This document shows positions 27,721-36,560 of a DNA stretch of 64,000 nt, piece after piece; positions within the stretch are counted from its first letter, which is position 1; each line of letters opens with the position of its first letter. The notes under the pieces are model-generated. The model made no database searches. It was not told the DNA's origin and worked only from the letters and a program-made list of their open reading frames with translations. Made by a program: the position numbers and the translations under genes. This DNA comes from Vibrio harveyi NBRC 15634 = ATCC 14126 = KCTC 12724 (lineage in GTDB: Bacteria > Pseudomonadota > Gammaproteobacteria > Enterobacterales > Vibrionaceae). The stretch lies in NCBI RefSeq assembly GCF_001591145.1, contig NZ_BCUF01000015.1:1-64000 (forward strand). Reading direction: 5' to 3'.

Positions 27721-30240
27721 TTACACCTCCTGTTTCACTGGAATACGCTGACCGCGCACACGTTGGTACGGCAAGACTTTGCTGCCCGACGTGCTGTTCA
27801 AGAAAGGACGGAAGCGTTGCAATTTTTGAGGATTATCCAACGTACTCTTCCACTCACATTGATAGGTATCTACGACTCGTGCCATTTGCTCATCCAATGC
27901 ATCACATAGGTTGAGAGAGTCATCCAAAATCACTTGTTTAAGGTAGTCTAAGCCCCCTTCCATGTTCTCCATCCACACGGACGTGCGCTGTAAGCGATCA
28001 GCGGTGCTGACGTAGAACATCAAAACCCGGTCGATCATGGTGATCAACTCTGATTTAGATAAGTCGGATGCAAACAAATCTGCGTGTCTTGGTCTCATGC
28101 CGCCATTACCACAAACGTATAGATTCCAACCGTTTTCGGTGGCGATCACCCCAATGTCTTTACTTTGCGCTTCTGCACACTCGCGAGTACAGCCCGATAC
28201 GGCAAACTTAAGTTTATGGGGCGCTCGCAATCCTTTGTAGCGGTTCTCTAACTCAATGGCTAATCCAACCGAATCATCAACACCATAACGACACCAAGTA
28301 GAACCCACGCAAGATTTCACGGTGCGGACCGACTTGCCATAGGCGTGCCCTGTTTCAAAACCAGCATCAATTAAGGTTTGCCAGATTTCTGGGAGTTGCT
28401 CTAACTGCGCACCAAATAAATCCACGCGCTGACCGCCAGTGATTTTGGTGTACAGATCGTATTGCTGAGCAACTTCGCCTAGCACGATGAGTTTGTCTGG
28501 TGTGATTTCACCGCCCGGAACACGAGGCACAATCGAGTAAGAGCCATCTTTTTGCAGGTTAGCCATAAAGGCATCGTTGGAATCTTGTAGAGACTGATGC
28601 TGCGGCTCCATGATGTGTTCATTCCACAAAGAAGCAAACACAGATGCCGCTGTCGGCTTACAGATATCACACCCATGCCCTTTGCCATGCAGTGCAATTA
28701 AGGTGTCGAAGTCTTTGATCTGTTCCACTTGGCAAATATGGAACATCTCTTGGCGACTGAGCTCAAAGTGCTCACAAAGGTGGTTGTTAACCTCTACCCC
28801 CATGGCTGCCAATTGAGTATCCAATACCGACTTCACCATATTGCTACAGCCACCACAGCCAGTACCGGCTTTGGTGTTGGCTTTAAGGTCTGTCAGGTTG
28901 GTAGTGCCGGCTTGAATCTCGGCAACTAAGTCGCCTTTTGTGACGTTGTGACAAGAACAGATGATAGCGCTATCTGGCATCTCTCCGTCCAGCATTCCAG
29001 TATCAAACAGCAGGTTCGCTGCGTGGTCTGGCAAGACAGTTTTGTTCAAATAACACTGTAAGAGCGCATCGTAGTCACTGTTGTCACCAACGAGAATCGC
29101 ACCAAGCAATTGAGTGCCACTCGCATCAACCACCAGCTTTTTGTAGATGCCTGCAACTGCATCTTGCAATACCATTTCTTGTGCGCCTTCGGTTTGCATT
29201 TGTGCATCGCCGATAGACGCCACATCTACCCCAAGCAGCTTAAGTTTAGTGCTCATGTCTGCACCTTTAAAACCTTCGCTCGGCATACCAGTCAAGACAT
29301 CGGCAGTGGTTCTCGCCATGGTGTAACCGGGTGCGACTAAACCAAAGATCTTCTGCTCCCAAAGAGCACATTCGCCAATCGCATAAATATTCTCATCGCT
29401 GGTTTGGCATTGATTGTTAATCACAATCCCGCCACGTTCACCGACTTCTAGCTCAGCCAACCTTGCCAACTCATCTTGAGGGCGAATGCCTGCGGAAAAG
29501 ACAATCACATCCACTTCGAGAGGATCTTTGTCTTTAAACACCATGCGATGCTTAGCCGTTTCACCATCGCAGATTCGTTCCGTACCCGTTGAGGTATGAA
29601 CAGTAAGCCCTAGCGCTTCAATCTTCTCTTTTAGCACTAAGCCAGCACCATCGTCTAATTGCACGGGCATCAAGCGAGGCGCAAATTCAATGACGTGAGT
29701 TTCTAGCCCTAATAGCTTGAGTGCGTTTGCCGCTTCTAAACCCAATAAGCCACCACCAATTACTGCGCCTGTTCTTGCGCCTTCACATGCCTTTTTGATT
29801 TGTGAAAGGTCATCAAGTGTGCGGTAGACAAACACGTTGGCGCGGTCTTTACCTTCAATTGGCGGCACAAATGGGTATGAACCGGTTGCGAGCACGAGTT
29901 GGTCGTAACCCAGCACATCTTCACCATCAAGCAGAATGCGCTTTTGCTCTCTGTCGATACCTGTTACTTGGCTGCCAAGTACGAGTTGGATGCCATGCAT
30001 GTCGTACCATTCTTGGGTACTCAGCATCAAATCATCATGAGAGTTACCCGCAAACAAAGAGGACAACTGTACACGGTCATACGCGATAAAACGCTCTGCA
30101 CCAATCACGGTAATTCGGTGCTCCAAATGCGCGTTTTTCTGCACTAATTGCTCAACGAGGTGTTGCCCGACCATACCGTTGCCTACCACAACGATGTGGC
30201 TCAATGCGTTCTTTACTGGAATCGTTAAAGGACTGTTCAT
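27721..30240 (-). CDS. nirB: Nitrite reductase [NAD(P)H] large subunit
   Basis: An 839-residue siroheme enzyme reducing nitrite to ammonium with NAD(P)H. Order: FAD/NAD pyridine-nucleotide oxidoreductase domain (1-300, VVVGNGMVGQHLVE and a second nucleotide motif AVIGGGLLGLEAA), a [2Fe-2S] Bfd-like region (about 425-475, CSCHNVTKGD ... CGGCSN), then the ferredoxin half-domain and the siroheme/4Fe-4S domain with CVGSTWC and GCTRECAEA. Length is normal. RBS AAGGAGG. It lies 10 bp after nrtD, so nitrite made by NasA is reduced by the same operon that imports nitrate. Confidence 0.97.
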   Translation of the reverse strand: MNSPLTIPVKNALSHIVVVGNGMVGQHLVEQLVQKNAHLEHRITVIGAERFIAYDRVQLSSLFAGNSHDDLMLSTQEWYDMHGIQLVLGSQVTGIDREQKRILLDGEDVLGYDQLVLATGSYPFVPPIEGKDRANVFVYRTLDDLSQIKKACEGARTGAVIGGGLLGLEAANALKLLGLETHVIEFAPRLMPVQLDDGAGLVLKEKIEALGLTVHTSTGTERICDGETAKHRMVFKDKDPLEVDVIVFSAGIRPQDELARLAELEVGERGGIVINNQCQTSDENIYAIGECALWEQKIFGLVAPGYTMARTTADVLTGMPSEGFKGADMSTKLKLLGVDVASIGDAQMQTEGAQEMVLQDAVAGIYKKLVVDASGTQLLGAILVGDNSDYDALLQCYLNKTVLPDHAANLLFDTGMLDGEMPDSAIICSCHNVTKGDLVAEIQAGTTNLTDLKANTKAGTGCGGCSNMVKSVLDTQLAAMGVEVNNHLCEHFELSRQEMFHICQVEQIKDFDTLIALHGKGHGCDICKPTAASVFASLWNEHIMEPQHQSLQDSNDAFMANLQKDGSYSIVPRVPGGEITPDKLIVLGEVAQQYDLYTKITGGQRVDLFGAQLEQLPEIWQTLIDAGFETGHAYGKSVRTVKSCVGSTWCRYGVDDSVGLAIELENRYKGLRAPHKLKFAVSGCTRECAEAQSKDIGVIATENGWNLYVCGNGGMRPRHADLFASDLSKSELITMIDRVLMFYVSTADRLQRTSVWMENMEGGLDYLKQVILDDSLNLCDALDEQMARVVDTYQCEWKSTLDNPQKLQRFRPFLNSTSGSKVLPYQRVRGQRIPVKQEV

Positions 30241-30250
30241 CGCTGCCTCC

Positions 30251-31087
30251 TTATGCCGTTTGCGCTGCGGTTTTGGGTTGGTCTTCTTTCGAAGCAGGAA
30301 TCTCGACTTTGGATTGCTTCTCGTAAAGGAACTTCAGCACCGCTTGTCGACACTTCTGATACTGCGCATCATCTGTCAGTGCGACACGCTCACGAGGGCG
30401 AGGTAGATTCACTTCTAACACTTCACCAATGGTCGCTGCCGGTCCGTTGGTCATCATCACGATTTTGTCGGATAGCAGCACCGCTTCATCCACATCGTGA
30501 GTAATCATGATCACGGTGTTGTTTAGCTCGGCTTGAATCTTCATCAGTGCATCCTGCAAATGCGCACGAGTTAACGCATCCAACGCGCCAAATGGTTCAT
30601 CCATCAATAAAACCTTTGGTTGAAGTGCCAGTGCTCTGGCGATGCCGACTCGCTGCTTCATACCGCCCGAGATTTCATCCGGCTTTTTGTGCGCGGCATG
30701 CTGCATTTGAATCAACTCCAAATAGTGATTCACTTGTTCCTGAATCCACGCTTTGCCCCTTTTGCCGGCAATTTGTTTTACTGCAAGCTCAACGTTTTGA
30801 TACACGGTTAACCAAGGCAATAATGAATGGTTTTGGAACACCACTGCGCGGTCAGGTCCCGGTCCAGCTACTTCTCGTCCATCAACGATCACGCCGCCGT
30901 CTGTTGGCATGTGCAGACCCGCGACTAAGTTCAATACCGTTGATTTACCACAGCCAGAGTGACCAATCAGCGATACAAACTCGCCTTTATTGATTTGTAA
31001 ATCGACGTTCTTAAGCGCGATAAACTCGCCATCTGGCGTTGGGAATCGCATCCCTAAACGCGTTAGATCTAATAATGCTTTTTCCAT
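30251..31087 (-). CDS. nrtD: Nitrate ABC transporter ATP-binding protein
   Basis: A 278-residue ATPase of an NrtABD/SsuB/TauB-type importer. Walker A GHSGCGKST (about 42-50), signature ISGGMKQRVGIARAL, Walker B VLLMDEPFGALDAL and the H-loop ITHDVDEAV are intact. It drives nitrate uptake with NrtB and NrtA, encoded just upstream. Unlike cyanobacterial NrtC there is no fused regulatory solute-binding domain. Confidence 0.93.
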   Translation of the reverse strand: MEKALLDLTRLGMRFPTPDGEFIALKNVDLQINKGEFVSLIGHSGCGKSTVLNLVAGLHMPTDGGVIVDGREVAGPGPDRAVVFQNHSLLPWLTVYQNVELAVKQIAGKRGKAWIQEQVNHYLELIQMQHAAHKKPDEISGGMKQRVGIARALALQPKVLLMDEPFGALDALTRAHLQDALMKIQAELNNTVIMITHDVDEAVLLSDKIVMMTNGPAATIGEVLEVNLPRPRERVALTDDAQYQKCRQAVLKFLYEKQSKVEIPASKEDQPKTAAQTA

Positions 31088-31098
31088 GATCTTTTCCC

Positions 31099-32064
31099 TT
31101 ATCTCAACGCTTGTTGTTTATTCCAAGACAACCACTTTTGAAGTTGCAGCATGCCTCTATCGAGCATCAAACCGATAAAACCAATAGTGATGACTGCCAC
31201 CATGATGCGCCCCAATGACGCTGAACTGCCGTTCTGGAACTCATCCCAAACAAACTTGCCTAACCCAGGGTTCTGCGCGAGCATCTCTGCTGCAATCAAT
31301 ACCATCCAAGCGATACCTAAAGAGAGACGTAAACCTGTGAAGATCATTGGAATGGCAGAAGGTAAAACGATGGTGCGTATATGCTGCCACCACGAAAGTT
31401 GAAGCACTTTGCTCACGTTGATTAAGTCTTTATCAACGCTCGTTACACCCACAGCGGTATTAATCAGCGTCGGCCATAAGCTACACAGCGCCACGGTGAT
31501 CAGAGAGTTAATGAACGACTTAGCAAACACCGGGTCATCACTCACATAAGTGGCACTCACCACCATAGTGACGATAGGCAGCCAAGCCAAAGGTGATACG
31601 GGCTTGAGCAATTGAATGATTGGGTTGAACGCTTGATACAGCCCTTGATTAAGACCAAGCACGATGCCAAGCGGAATCGCGACAACCGTCGCCAGCAAAA
31701 AGCCCGCAGTTACGGTCACTAAGCTTGTTATGATTTGGTCGAAAAACGTCGGTTTACCTGTGTAGGGACGAATCTTCACTTCCGCGTCCGGATTCTTGGC
31801 TAACTTCGCAGCATTGCGTTTTTCCTGACGCTCGATAAAAGCTTGTTCCTTTTCTCGTTCTTGCCAATGGTCATCGACAAGATTGCTGAACTGCTGAAAA
31901 GTTTGCACTGGTCCCGGTAGCGTACCTAATGAAGTTTGCACTTCTCTCGCCGCTAAGTGCCACATTGCCAAGAAGATCAGCAAACCAATGACGGGCAAAA
32001 GCACCAACCTACTTCGGTTCACTACCTGCTTAGCAGGAAAAAGGGAAATGACATTACTAGACAT
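31099..32064 (-). CDS. nrtB: Nitrate ABC transporter permease
   Basis: A 321-residue inner-membrane permease with about six helices. The EAA loop motif for ATPase contact is present (VDKDLINVSKVLQLSWWQHIRTIVLP is the region, near residue 215). Between the first helix (18-40) and the second lies an unusually long, highly charged segment (about residues 55-105, HWQEREKEQAFIERQEKRN). The ATG at 32064 fits its AGGAG better than a GTG at 32070, which abuts it. Confidence 0.93.
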   Translation of the reverse strand: MSSNVISLFPAKQVVNRSRLVLLPVIGLLIFLAMWHLAAREVQTSLGTLPGPVQTFQQFSNLVDDHWQEREKEQAFIERQEKRNAAKLAKNPDAEVKIRPYTGKPTFFDQIITSLVTVTAGFLLATVVAIPLGIVLGLNQGLYQAFNPIIQLLKPVSPLAWLPIVTMVVSATYVSDDPVFAKSFINSLITVALCSLWPTLINTAVGVTSVDKDLINVSKVLQLSWWQHIRTIVLPSAIPMIFTGLRLSLGIAWMVLIAAEMLAQNPGLGKFVWDEFQNGSSASLGRIMVAVITIGFIGLMLDRGMLQLQKWLSWNKQQALR

Positions 32065-32144
32065 ACTCACTCCTAAGAAATTTACATCCTTGTTATTGCG
32101 GGCAGACTCACCTGCCCGCTGTATTTTTTGTAGGACTGCTCATC

Positions 32145-33509
32145 CTAAACTTTGTCTTTTCCTTTAAGCCCGATAGAGAACTTCTCTAGATATTTATTTG
32201 GCTCGCGACCGTCATAAACGATGTTGTCGATAAAGTGTGTTTGTGGCGCGCGAAAACCATCTTCAGCGCTGAAATCTGGGAAGTCTTTTTTGCTCAACAC
32301 ACCATCTTCAATTAGCGCTTGAGCTGCTTGTTGGTAGATATCTGGACGGTAAACCTCTTTTGCCACATCCATGTACCAATCATCGGATTTCTCGCTTGAG
32401 ATTTGCCCCCAGCGACGCATTTGGGTCAGGTACCAAATCGCATCGCTGTAGTACGGGTACGTGGCGTTATGACGGAAGAACACGTTGAAGTCTGGCACGT
32501 CTCGTTTGTCGCCTTTCTCGTATTCAAATGTGCCCGTCATCGAGTTGGCGATAACTTCGGCATCGGCTCCAACGTATTCGCTTTTTGATAGCATCTTCAC
32601 TGCTTCTTGGCGGTTGGCATTGTCGTTTTCATCCAACCAATGTGCCGCTCGAATCAAGGCTTTCACTACGCGAATGTGCGTGTTTGGATACTTCTCAGCC
32701 CAAGCTTTGGAGACACCAAACACTTTCTCTGGGTTGTTCTTCCAGATCTCGTAATCGGTCACGACTGGCGTACCAATACCTTTGAATACGGCTTGTTGGT
32801 TCCATGGTTCGCCTACGCAGTACCCTTTGATCGTGCCCGCTTCCATTGTTGCTGGCATTTGTGGTGGCGGTGTAACACTCAAAAGAACGTCAGCATCCAA
32901 CTGGCCACTGTTATCGCCTGAGTCTGGTGCGTAAAAGCCTGGATGAATCCCACCTGCCGCTAACCAGTATCGCAACTCATAGTTGTGCGTCGATACAGGG
33001 AACACCATCCCCATGTTGAACGGTTTGCCTTTATCCAGATAGCTGTCGACCACAGGCTTCAGTGCATCCGCTTTGATTGGGTGAACTGGCTTGCCATCTG
33101 GTTGCTTTGGAATGTATTGCTTCATCTGCTCCCAAGTATCATTGGAAACCGTGATTGCGTTGCCGTTCAAATCCATACTGAACGCGGTAATCACTTCTGC
33201 TTTTGTGCCGACACCAATCGTTGCGCCCAATGGCTGACCAGCAAGCATGTGCGCGCCAGCAAGCTCACCATCGATGACTCGGTCTAAAAGCACCTTCCAG
33301 TTTGCTTGCGCTTCTAAAGTGACGTACAAGCCTTCGTCTTCAAAAAAGCCTTTCTCATAAGCAACCGCAAGCGGTGCCATATCGGTTAACTTAATAAAAC
33401 CAAACTTCAGGTCTTCAATTTCTGGCTCACCCAACTCTGCCTTTACGCTGACCGTGGTGAATACCGATAACGAAATTGCTGACACTTTCAGCATCGAACT
33501 CCATTTCAT
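32145..33509 (-). CDS. nrtA: Nitrate ABC transporter substrate-binding protein
   Basis: A 454-residue periplasmic binding protein of the NrtA/CmpA family. Signal peptide: residues 1-24 (VSVKA cleavage). The family patterns [28 protein letters not shown] and [18 protein letters not shown] are clear. The signal peptide argues that it is the transporter component and not the cytoplasmic sensor NasS, which is an NrtA relative. First gene of the operon; its ATG lies only 15 nt after the run of T residues of an attenuator, with GGGAG as ribosome-binding site. Confidence 0.92.
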   Translation of the reverse strand: MKWSSMLKVSAISLSVFTTVSVKAELGEPEIEDLKFGFIKLTDMAPLAVAYEKGFFEDEGLYVTLEAQANWKVLLDRVIDGELAGAHMLAGQPLGATIGVGTKAEVITAFSMDLNGNAITVSNDTWEQMKQYIPKQPDGKPVHPIKADALKPVVDSYLDKGKPFNMGMVFPVSTHNYELRYWLAAGGIHPGFYAPDSGDNSGQLDADVLLSVTPPPQMPATMEAGTIKGYCVGEPWNQQAVFKGIGTPVVTDYEIWKNNPEKVFGVSKAWAEKYPNTHIRVVKALIRAAHWLDENDNANRQEAVKMLSKSEYVGADAEVIANSMTGTFEYEKGDKRDVPDFNVFFRHNATYPYYSDAIWYLTQMRRWGQISSEKSDDWYMDVAKEVYRPDIYQQAAQALIEDGVLSKKDFPDFSAEDGFRAPQTHFIDNIVYDGREPNKYLEKFSIGLKGKDKV

Positions 33510-33523
33510 TGGTTTGCTCCCAT

Positions 33524-33594
33524 AAAAAAAGCGCCACTACTCCGAAGAGCAGTAGCGCCGTTGCTAAGTCTACAATTACCGCCGTTGATAATTG
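33524..33594 (-). promoter_or_regulatory. ANTAR-type antitermination leader of nrtA
   Basis: Read on the minus strand. Hairpin P1 (33573-33594): stem CAATTATC/GGTAATTG, 8 bp with one G-U, hexaloop AACGGC. Hairpin P2 (33553-33566): stem TAGC/GCTA, the same hexaloop AACGGC. Both loops have A at position 1 and G at position 4, the ANTAR signature. Terminator (33524-33558): a 12-bp stem with two G-U pairs and a UUCG loop, then seven T residues, directly before the nrtA ribosome-binding site. P2 and the 5' arm of the terminator overlap, so they are mutually exclusive; ANTAR protein binding to P1-P2 would allow read-through. Confidence 0.88.
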
Positions 33595-33629
33595 AGATAA
33601 GCGATTCAACAATAAACCCAATTCTACTA

Positions 33630-33647
33630 ATCCAATTACTGTGCCAA
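33630..33647 (-). promoter_or_regulatory. Sigma-54 promoter of nrtABD-nirBD
   Basis: TTGGCACAGTAATTGG on the minus strand matches TGGCAC-N5-TTGC except for the last base (G for C). The -24 GG and -12 G have the obligatory spacing. The start would fall near 33621, giving a leader of about 110 nt containing both ANTAR hairpins and the terminator. Confidence 0.72.
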
Positions 33648-33774
33648 CTTATTTTTCACTGTAAATACAATGAATTAGTTTATTCTACCGTTTCTAATTC
33701 CCTGTTATTGCTTGCTGATAGTGCAACACGCACCACGTTAGAAAACGCACCCTAACTCCAAAGTGGTAGAGCAA

Positions 33775-34356
33775 CTAATCCAACACTTCCAAAGTTGTTA
33801 TCAAATTCTTGGCAACTTGTGCGAGCGTTTGGCTCGATTGCATGGCCGAATTTCTAAGCGCTTTATAAGCCTGTTCTTCATCAACGCTGTGCATCTTCAT
33901 CAGCAGACCTTTCGCTTTTTCCACCAGCTTGCGCTCTTCAATCTTATTGGTCAGTAATTCAATTTCCGATTGCATACTTTCGAATTTCGCTCTCACTAAT
34001 GTCGCATGTTCAATCCAAGGTTGAAGTGCAAACTCACTATCGTGCGGCATAAGAACATAGTCCATTTTTTCTGATAACCGATTGATATCATTAGATGATA
34101 ACTGCTTTAAGACGATAAGAAGTGGTGCCGCTTTTCTGCGACAGAAATCGACGATCAAACGCAGTTCCGCGGTTGGCTGCTGCCATCCAACCACAACGCT
34201 CGCTGACGGTTCTCGTTGCATTAACGTTTCTAGTTGTGCCAATTGGCAACCCATGATGTTGTCGTAATCTTTGCTCAATAAGCCGGACAATCGAGCCTGC
34301 TCTTGGAGGCTATCGCAGCATACTATAATGGGTGTTTTTGACGTTGATTGAGTCAT
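33775..34356 (-). CDS. nasT: ANTAR-domain antiterminator NasT
   Basis: A 193-residue RNA-binding regulator. The C-terminal ANTAR domain (about 130-190) is clear: KIEERKLVEKAKGLLMKMHSVDEEQAYKALRNSAM. The N-terminal half has receiver shape, but the usual phospho-Asp strand reads ASVVVGWQQP, so phosphorylation is unlikely. NasT-type proteins bind paired hexaloop hairpins to prevent leader termination, and such hairpins precede nrtA. ATG at 34356 (AAGGAA upstream) is preferred to one at 34380. The inhibitory partner NasS is not in the window. It has its own sigma-54-like promoter. Confidence 0.9.
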   Translation of the reverse strand: MTQSTSKTPIIVCCDSLQEQARLSGLLSKDYDNIMGCQLAQLETLMQREPSASVVVGWQQPTAELRLIVDFCRRKAAPLLIVLKQLSSNDINRLSEKMDYVLMPHDSEFALQPWIEHATLVRAKFESMQSEIELLTNKIEERKLVEKAKGLLMKMHSVDEEQAYKALRNSAMQSSQTLAQVAKNLITTLEVLD

Positions 34357-34396
34357 GCACATTCCTTGTTTATATCTCACTCACTAAGAGAGACAT

Positions 34397-34413
34397 AACA
34401 AGGACTGTGCCAA
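34397..34413 (-). promoter_or_regulatory. Sigma-54-like promoter of nasT
   Basis: TTGGCACAGTCCTTGTTA on the minus strand keeps TGGCAC-N5-TTG with correct spacing; the last consensus base is T instead of C. It shares TTGGCACAGT with the nrtA promoter. The start would fall near 34386, about 30 nt before the ATG. Confidence 0.6.
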
Positions 34414-34430
34414 CTAAACTTGAAGCGTTA

Positions 34431-35348
34431 TTAACTGGAAGCGAGATGTTGTTGGAAGAATCCTAGTGTGCGTTCCCAAGCGAGCGCCGCTTCTTCTGGC
34501 GCATAGCGGGCTGTTGAGTCGTTATGGAAACCGTGATTGACGTTCTCATACATTAGCGCTTGATACTGTGCGTCGGTTGCAATCAATTGCTGTTCATAAG
34601 CAGGCCATGTGTCGTTAACACGCTTATCGAGCCCTGCAAAGTGAATCATCAACGGTCCTTTGACTTGCTTTTGGATCTCTTGCACCGCAGGTGTTCCATA
34701 GAAAGGCACACCTGCATCAAGCTCTTCTGGCATTACCGCTGCAAGCATATTGACTATGTATCCACCGAAGCAGAACCCGACCGCCCCCAACCTACCGTTC
34801 CCATCCTCGTGCTGTTTGAGGAAATTAGCTGCGGCAATAAAGTCTTGTTCAATCTTGGCTCTGTCCATCTCTTTCTGCATAGCGCGACCCTCATCATCGT
34901 TCCCCGGGTAGCCACCAAGTGGGTATAGCGCATCTGGAGCAAAAGCAATAAAACCGTCTTTGGCGAGTCGCCTAGCCACGTCTTTGATATAAGGGTTCAA
35001 TCCGCGATTTTCATGAATAACTAACACGGTCGGCGATTTCAGGGTCTTCTTCTGTGGCATAACCAAATAACCGCGCCCTTCTCCATGCCCGTTTGGAGAT
35101 GGAAAGGTTTCGTAAGTTGCTTTGATGTCAGGATCGTTAAATGAAACTTGTTCTGCGAGTGCATAATTCGGGGTTAGCGCATCGACCAGTGCCGTCATGC
35201 TAAAACCCAGCACTGCGAGCCCACCCAGCCTATTAAGGAACTCGCGGCGTGAGATCTTTCCGTGTGCGTATTCATCGTACCAATCGAAGGCTTCTTGCGG
35301 GATAGGATGAGAAGCCTTTTTAGTGGGAGTGGTATGCTTTAGAACCAT
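34431..35348 (-). CDS. Exported dienelactone hydrolase family protein
   Basis: A 305-residue alpha/beta hydrolase. The N-terminal region carries a twin-arginine motif (SRREFLNRLGG, about residues 33-43) before a hydrophobic stretch, so export by the Tat pathway is likely. The catalytic triad of the family is visible: nucleophile Cys in GAVGFCFGGY, Asp in GLDKRVND, His in NHGFHND. The natural substrate is unknown. It lies between nasT and ybiB on the same strand, but nasT has its own promoter, so it may not be part of nitrate metabolism. Confidence 0.85.
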   Translation of the reverse strand: MVLKHTTPTKKASHPIPQEAFDWYDEYAHGKISRREFLNRLGGLAVLGFSMTALVDALTPNYALAEQVSFNDPDIKATYETFPSPNGHGEGRGYLVMPQKKTLKSPTVLVIHENRGLNPYIKDVARRLAKDGFIAFAPDALYPLGGYPGNDDEGRAMQKEMDRAKIEQDFIAAANFLKQHEDGNGRLGAVGFCFGGYIVNMLAAVMPEELDAGVPFYGTPAVQEIQKQVKGPLMIHFAGLDKRVNDTWPAYEQQLIATDAQYQALMYENVNHGFHNDSTARYAPEEAALAWERTLGFFQQHLASS

Positions 35349-35569
35349 TATCCATGTCCTCTGTGTCTTACCATATGGGAATTTCTAATTCTCAAAAGCG
35401 AAGCAAAGAATGAGCGCAATTGAGGTCAAAACTGCAGTTTCACCTCTCTGATACGGAGCAAGGTGGTGAAACACATCACTGGTGAGCTAGGATCTTTAAC
35501 CTTCTTCAAACAATAGATAATGGATTCAGATTCAACAACTTTGCGTTGTTTGTTTTGAGTGGATTTGTC

Positions 35570-35592
35570 TAAAACCAATACTTTGGTTTAGC
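35570..35592 (-). terminator. Hairpin after ybiB
   Basis: CTAAAACCA and TGGTTTAG arms (one bulged base) 15 bp past the ybiB stop, at the end of the nasA operon. Followed on the minus strand by ACAAATCC, so no strong U tract. Confidence 0.45.
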
Positions 35593-35606
35593 CAGTCAAC
35601 TCAAAA

Positions 35607-36560
35607 TTACTCGTAATGACAGTACGTCTGCCAATAACTAAAGGCACGTTCAAAGGCTTTTTCTCGATCATGCATTTGTGCAAACAAGACCACTGTCATC
35701 GTAGCAAGAACCGTATTTGCCATTTGGTTCATGTCATCTTCTGACGTCCCAAATGGGCAGTTCGCAGGCGTTGGCACCTCAGATAGCATTTGCTCCGTCC
35801 AGTAATGCGATGTCACACCGCTTGTTTGGCTTAACCATACTGTTTGGCTTACTTTTGGGTTGTATTCTGACTCACCAGATTGTCCTTTGAATGACACAAC
35901 GGCGTGCGCAGTTTGACCAATCTCGTATTCGACTTCGGCATGAAGTTGCTGGAATCCAGGATGGAAACTACCACGAATACCAACCGTTGCCTGCCCCGGG
36001 TTCAATGCTCGAACCACGGTATTGATCGGCGTTCTAAGCCCATAACGATTCTTCCAACCGATCATGGTTTCTGCTTGAGTCGCAAACGCACTCAGCGGCA
36101 GATACACAATGTTTTGTGTTTCTAACACACGCTTTGCGTCTTCTGCTGATTCCGCTTTCGTAATAGCAAAAGTGTCGAGGTAATCTTCGGCGTGTAAACG
36201 ACCAGATTGACGGTCGTGATAGCCATGCATTAACACTTTATGACCATTATCGGCAAGGATCTTCGCTGCCAACAGGTGCCAAGGCTGACCTGCCGCTTCA
36301 CGTTTGCCTGCATAACATGGCCAATCAATGTCTGCACCAATAGCTGGCATGCGGGATTGGAATGCTTTCACAAAACCAGCGATTTCTTGTTGAGTCTCGT
36401 TCTGTACGCGGATCAGCATCAATAACATCGCCATCTGATCATCATCGCACTCACCGTTTAGGTATTCATCCATAACTCGAAACGCTTGGTCAAAGCTCAG
36501 TGGTTTTCTGCCACGCTCGCCACGACCGACTGTTCTGATACATTCCAAAATGCTGCTCAT
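35607..36560 (-). CDS. ybiB: YbiB-family (anthranilate phosphoribosyltransferase-like)
   Basis: A 317-residue protein of the TrpD2/YbiB group: helical N domain (FDQAFRVMDEYLNGECDDDQMAMLLMLIRVQNET) and alpha/beta domain. The catalytic glycine loop of true TrpD is not conserved; the corresponding stretch reads WPCYAGKREAAGQPW. E. coli YbiB binds nucleic acid and is SOS-linked rather than biosynthetic. The start overlaps the cobA stop as ATGA, so it is translationally coupled to siroheme synthesis and nitrate reductase. Why it is in this operon is not known. Confidence 0.82.
   Translation of the reverse strand: MSSILECIRTVGRGERGRKPLSFDQAFRVMDEYLNGECDDDQMAMLLMLIRVQNETQQEIAGFVKAFQSRMPAIGADIDWPCYAGKREAAGQPWHLLAAKILADNGHKVLMHGYHDRQSGRLHAEDYLDTFAITKAESAEDAKRVLETQNIVYLPLSAFATQAETMIGWKNRYGLRTPINTVVRALNPGQATVGIRGSFHPGFQQLHAEVEYEIGQTAHAVVSFKGQSGESEYNPKVSQTVWLSQTSGVTSHYWTEQMLSEVPTPANCPFGTSEDDMNQMANTVLATMTVVLFAQMHDREKAFERAFSYWQTYCHYE

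Noticed and set aside
30547..30993. 148-codon frame opposite nrtD
   Set aside because: It lies wholly opposite a complete ABC ATPase with all its motifs and has no ribosome-binding site.
33721..33755. NtrC enhancer upstream of nrtA
   Set aside because: GCACC words occur but as direct repeats or with everted order; no GCAC-N7-GTGC palindrome is present.
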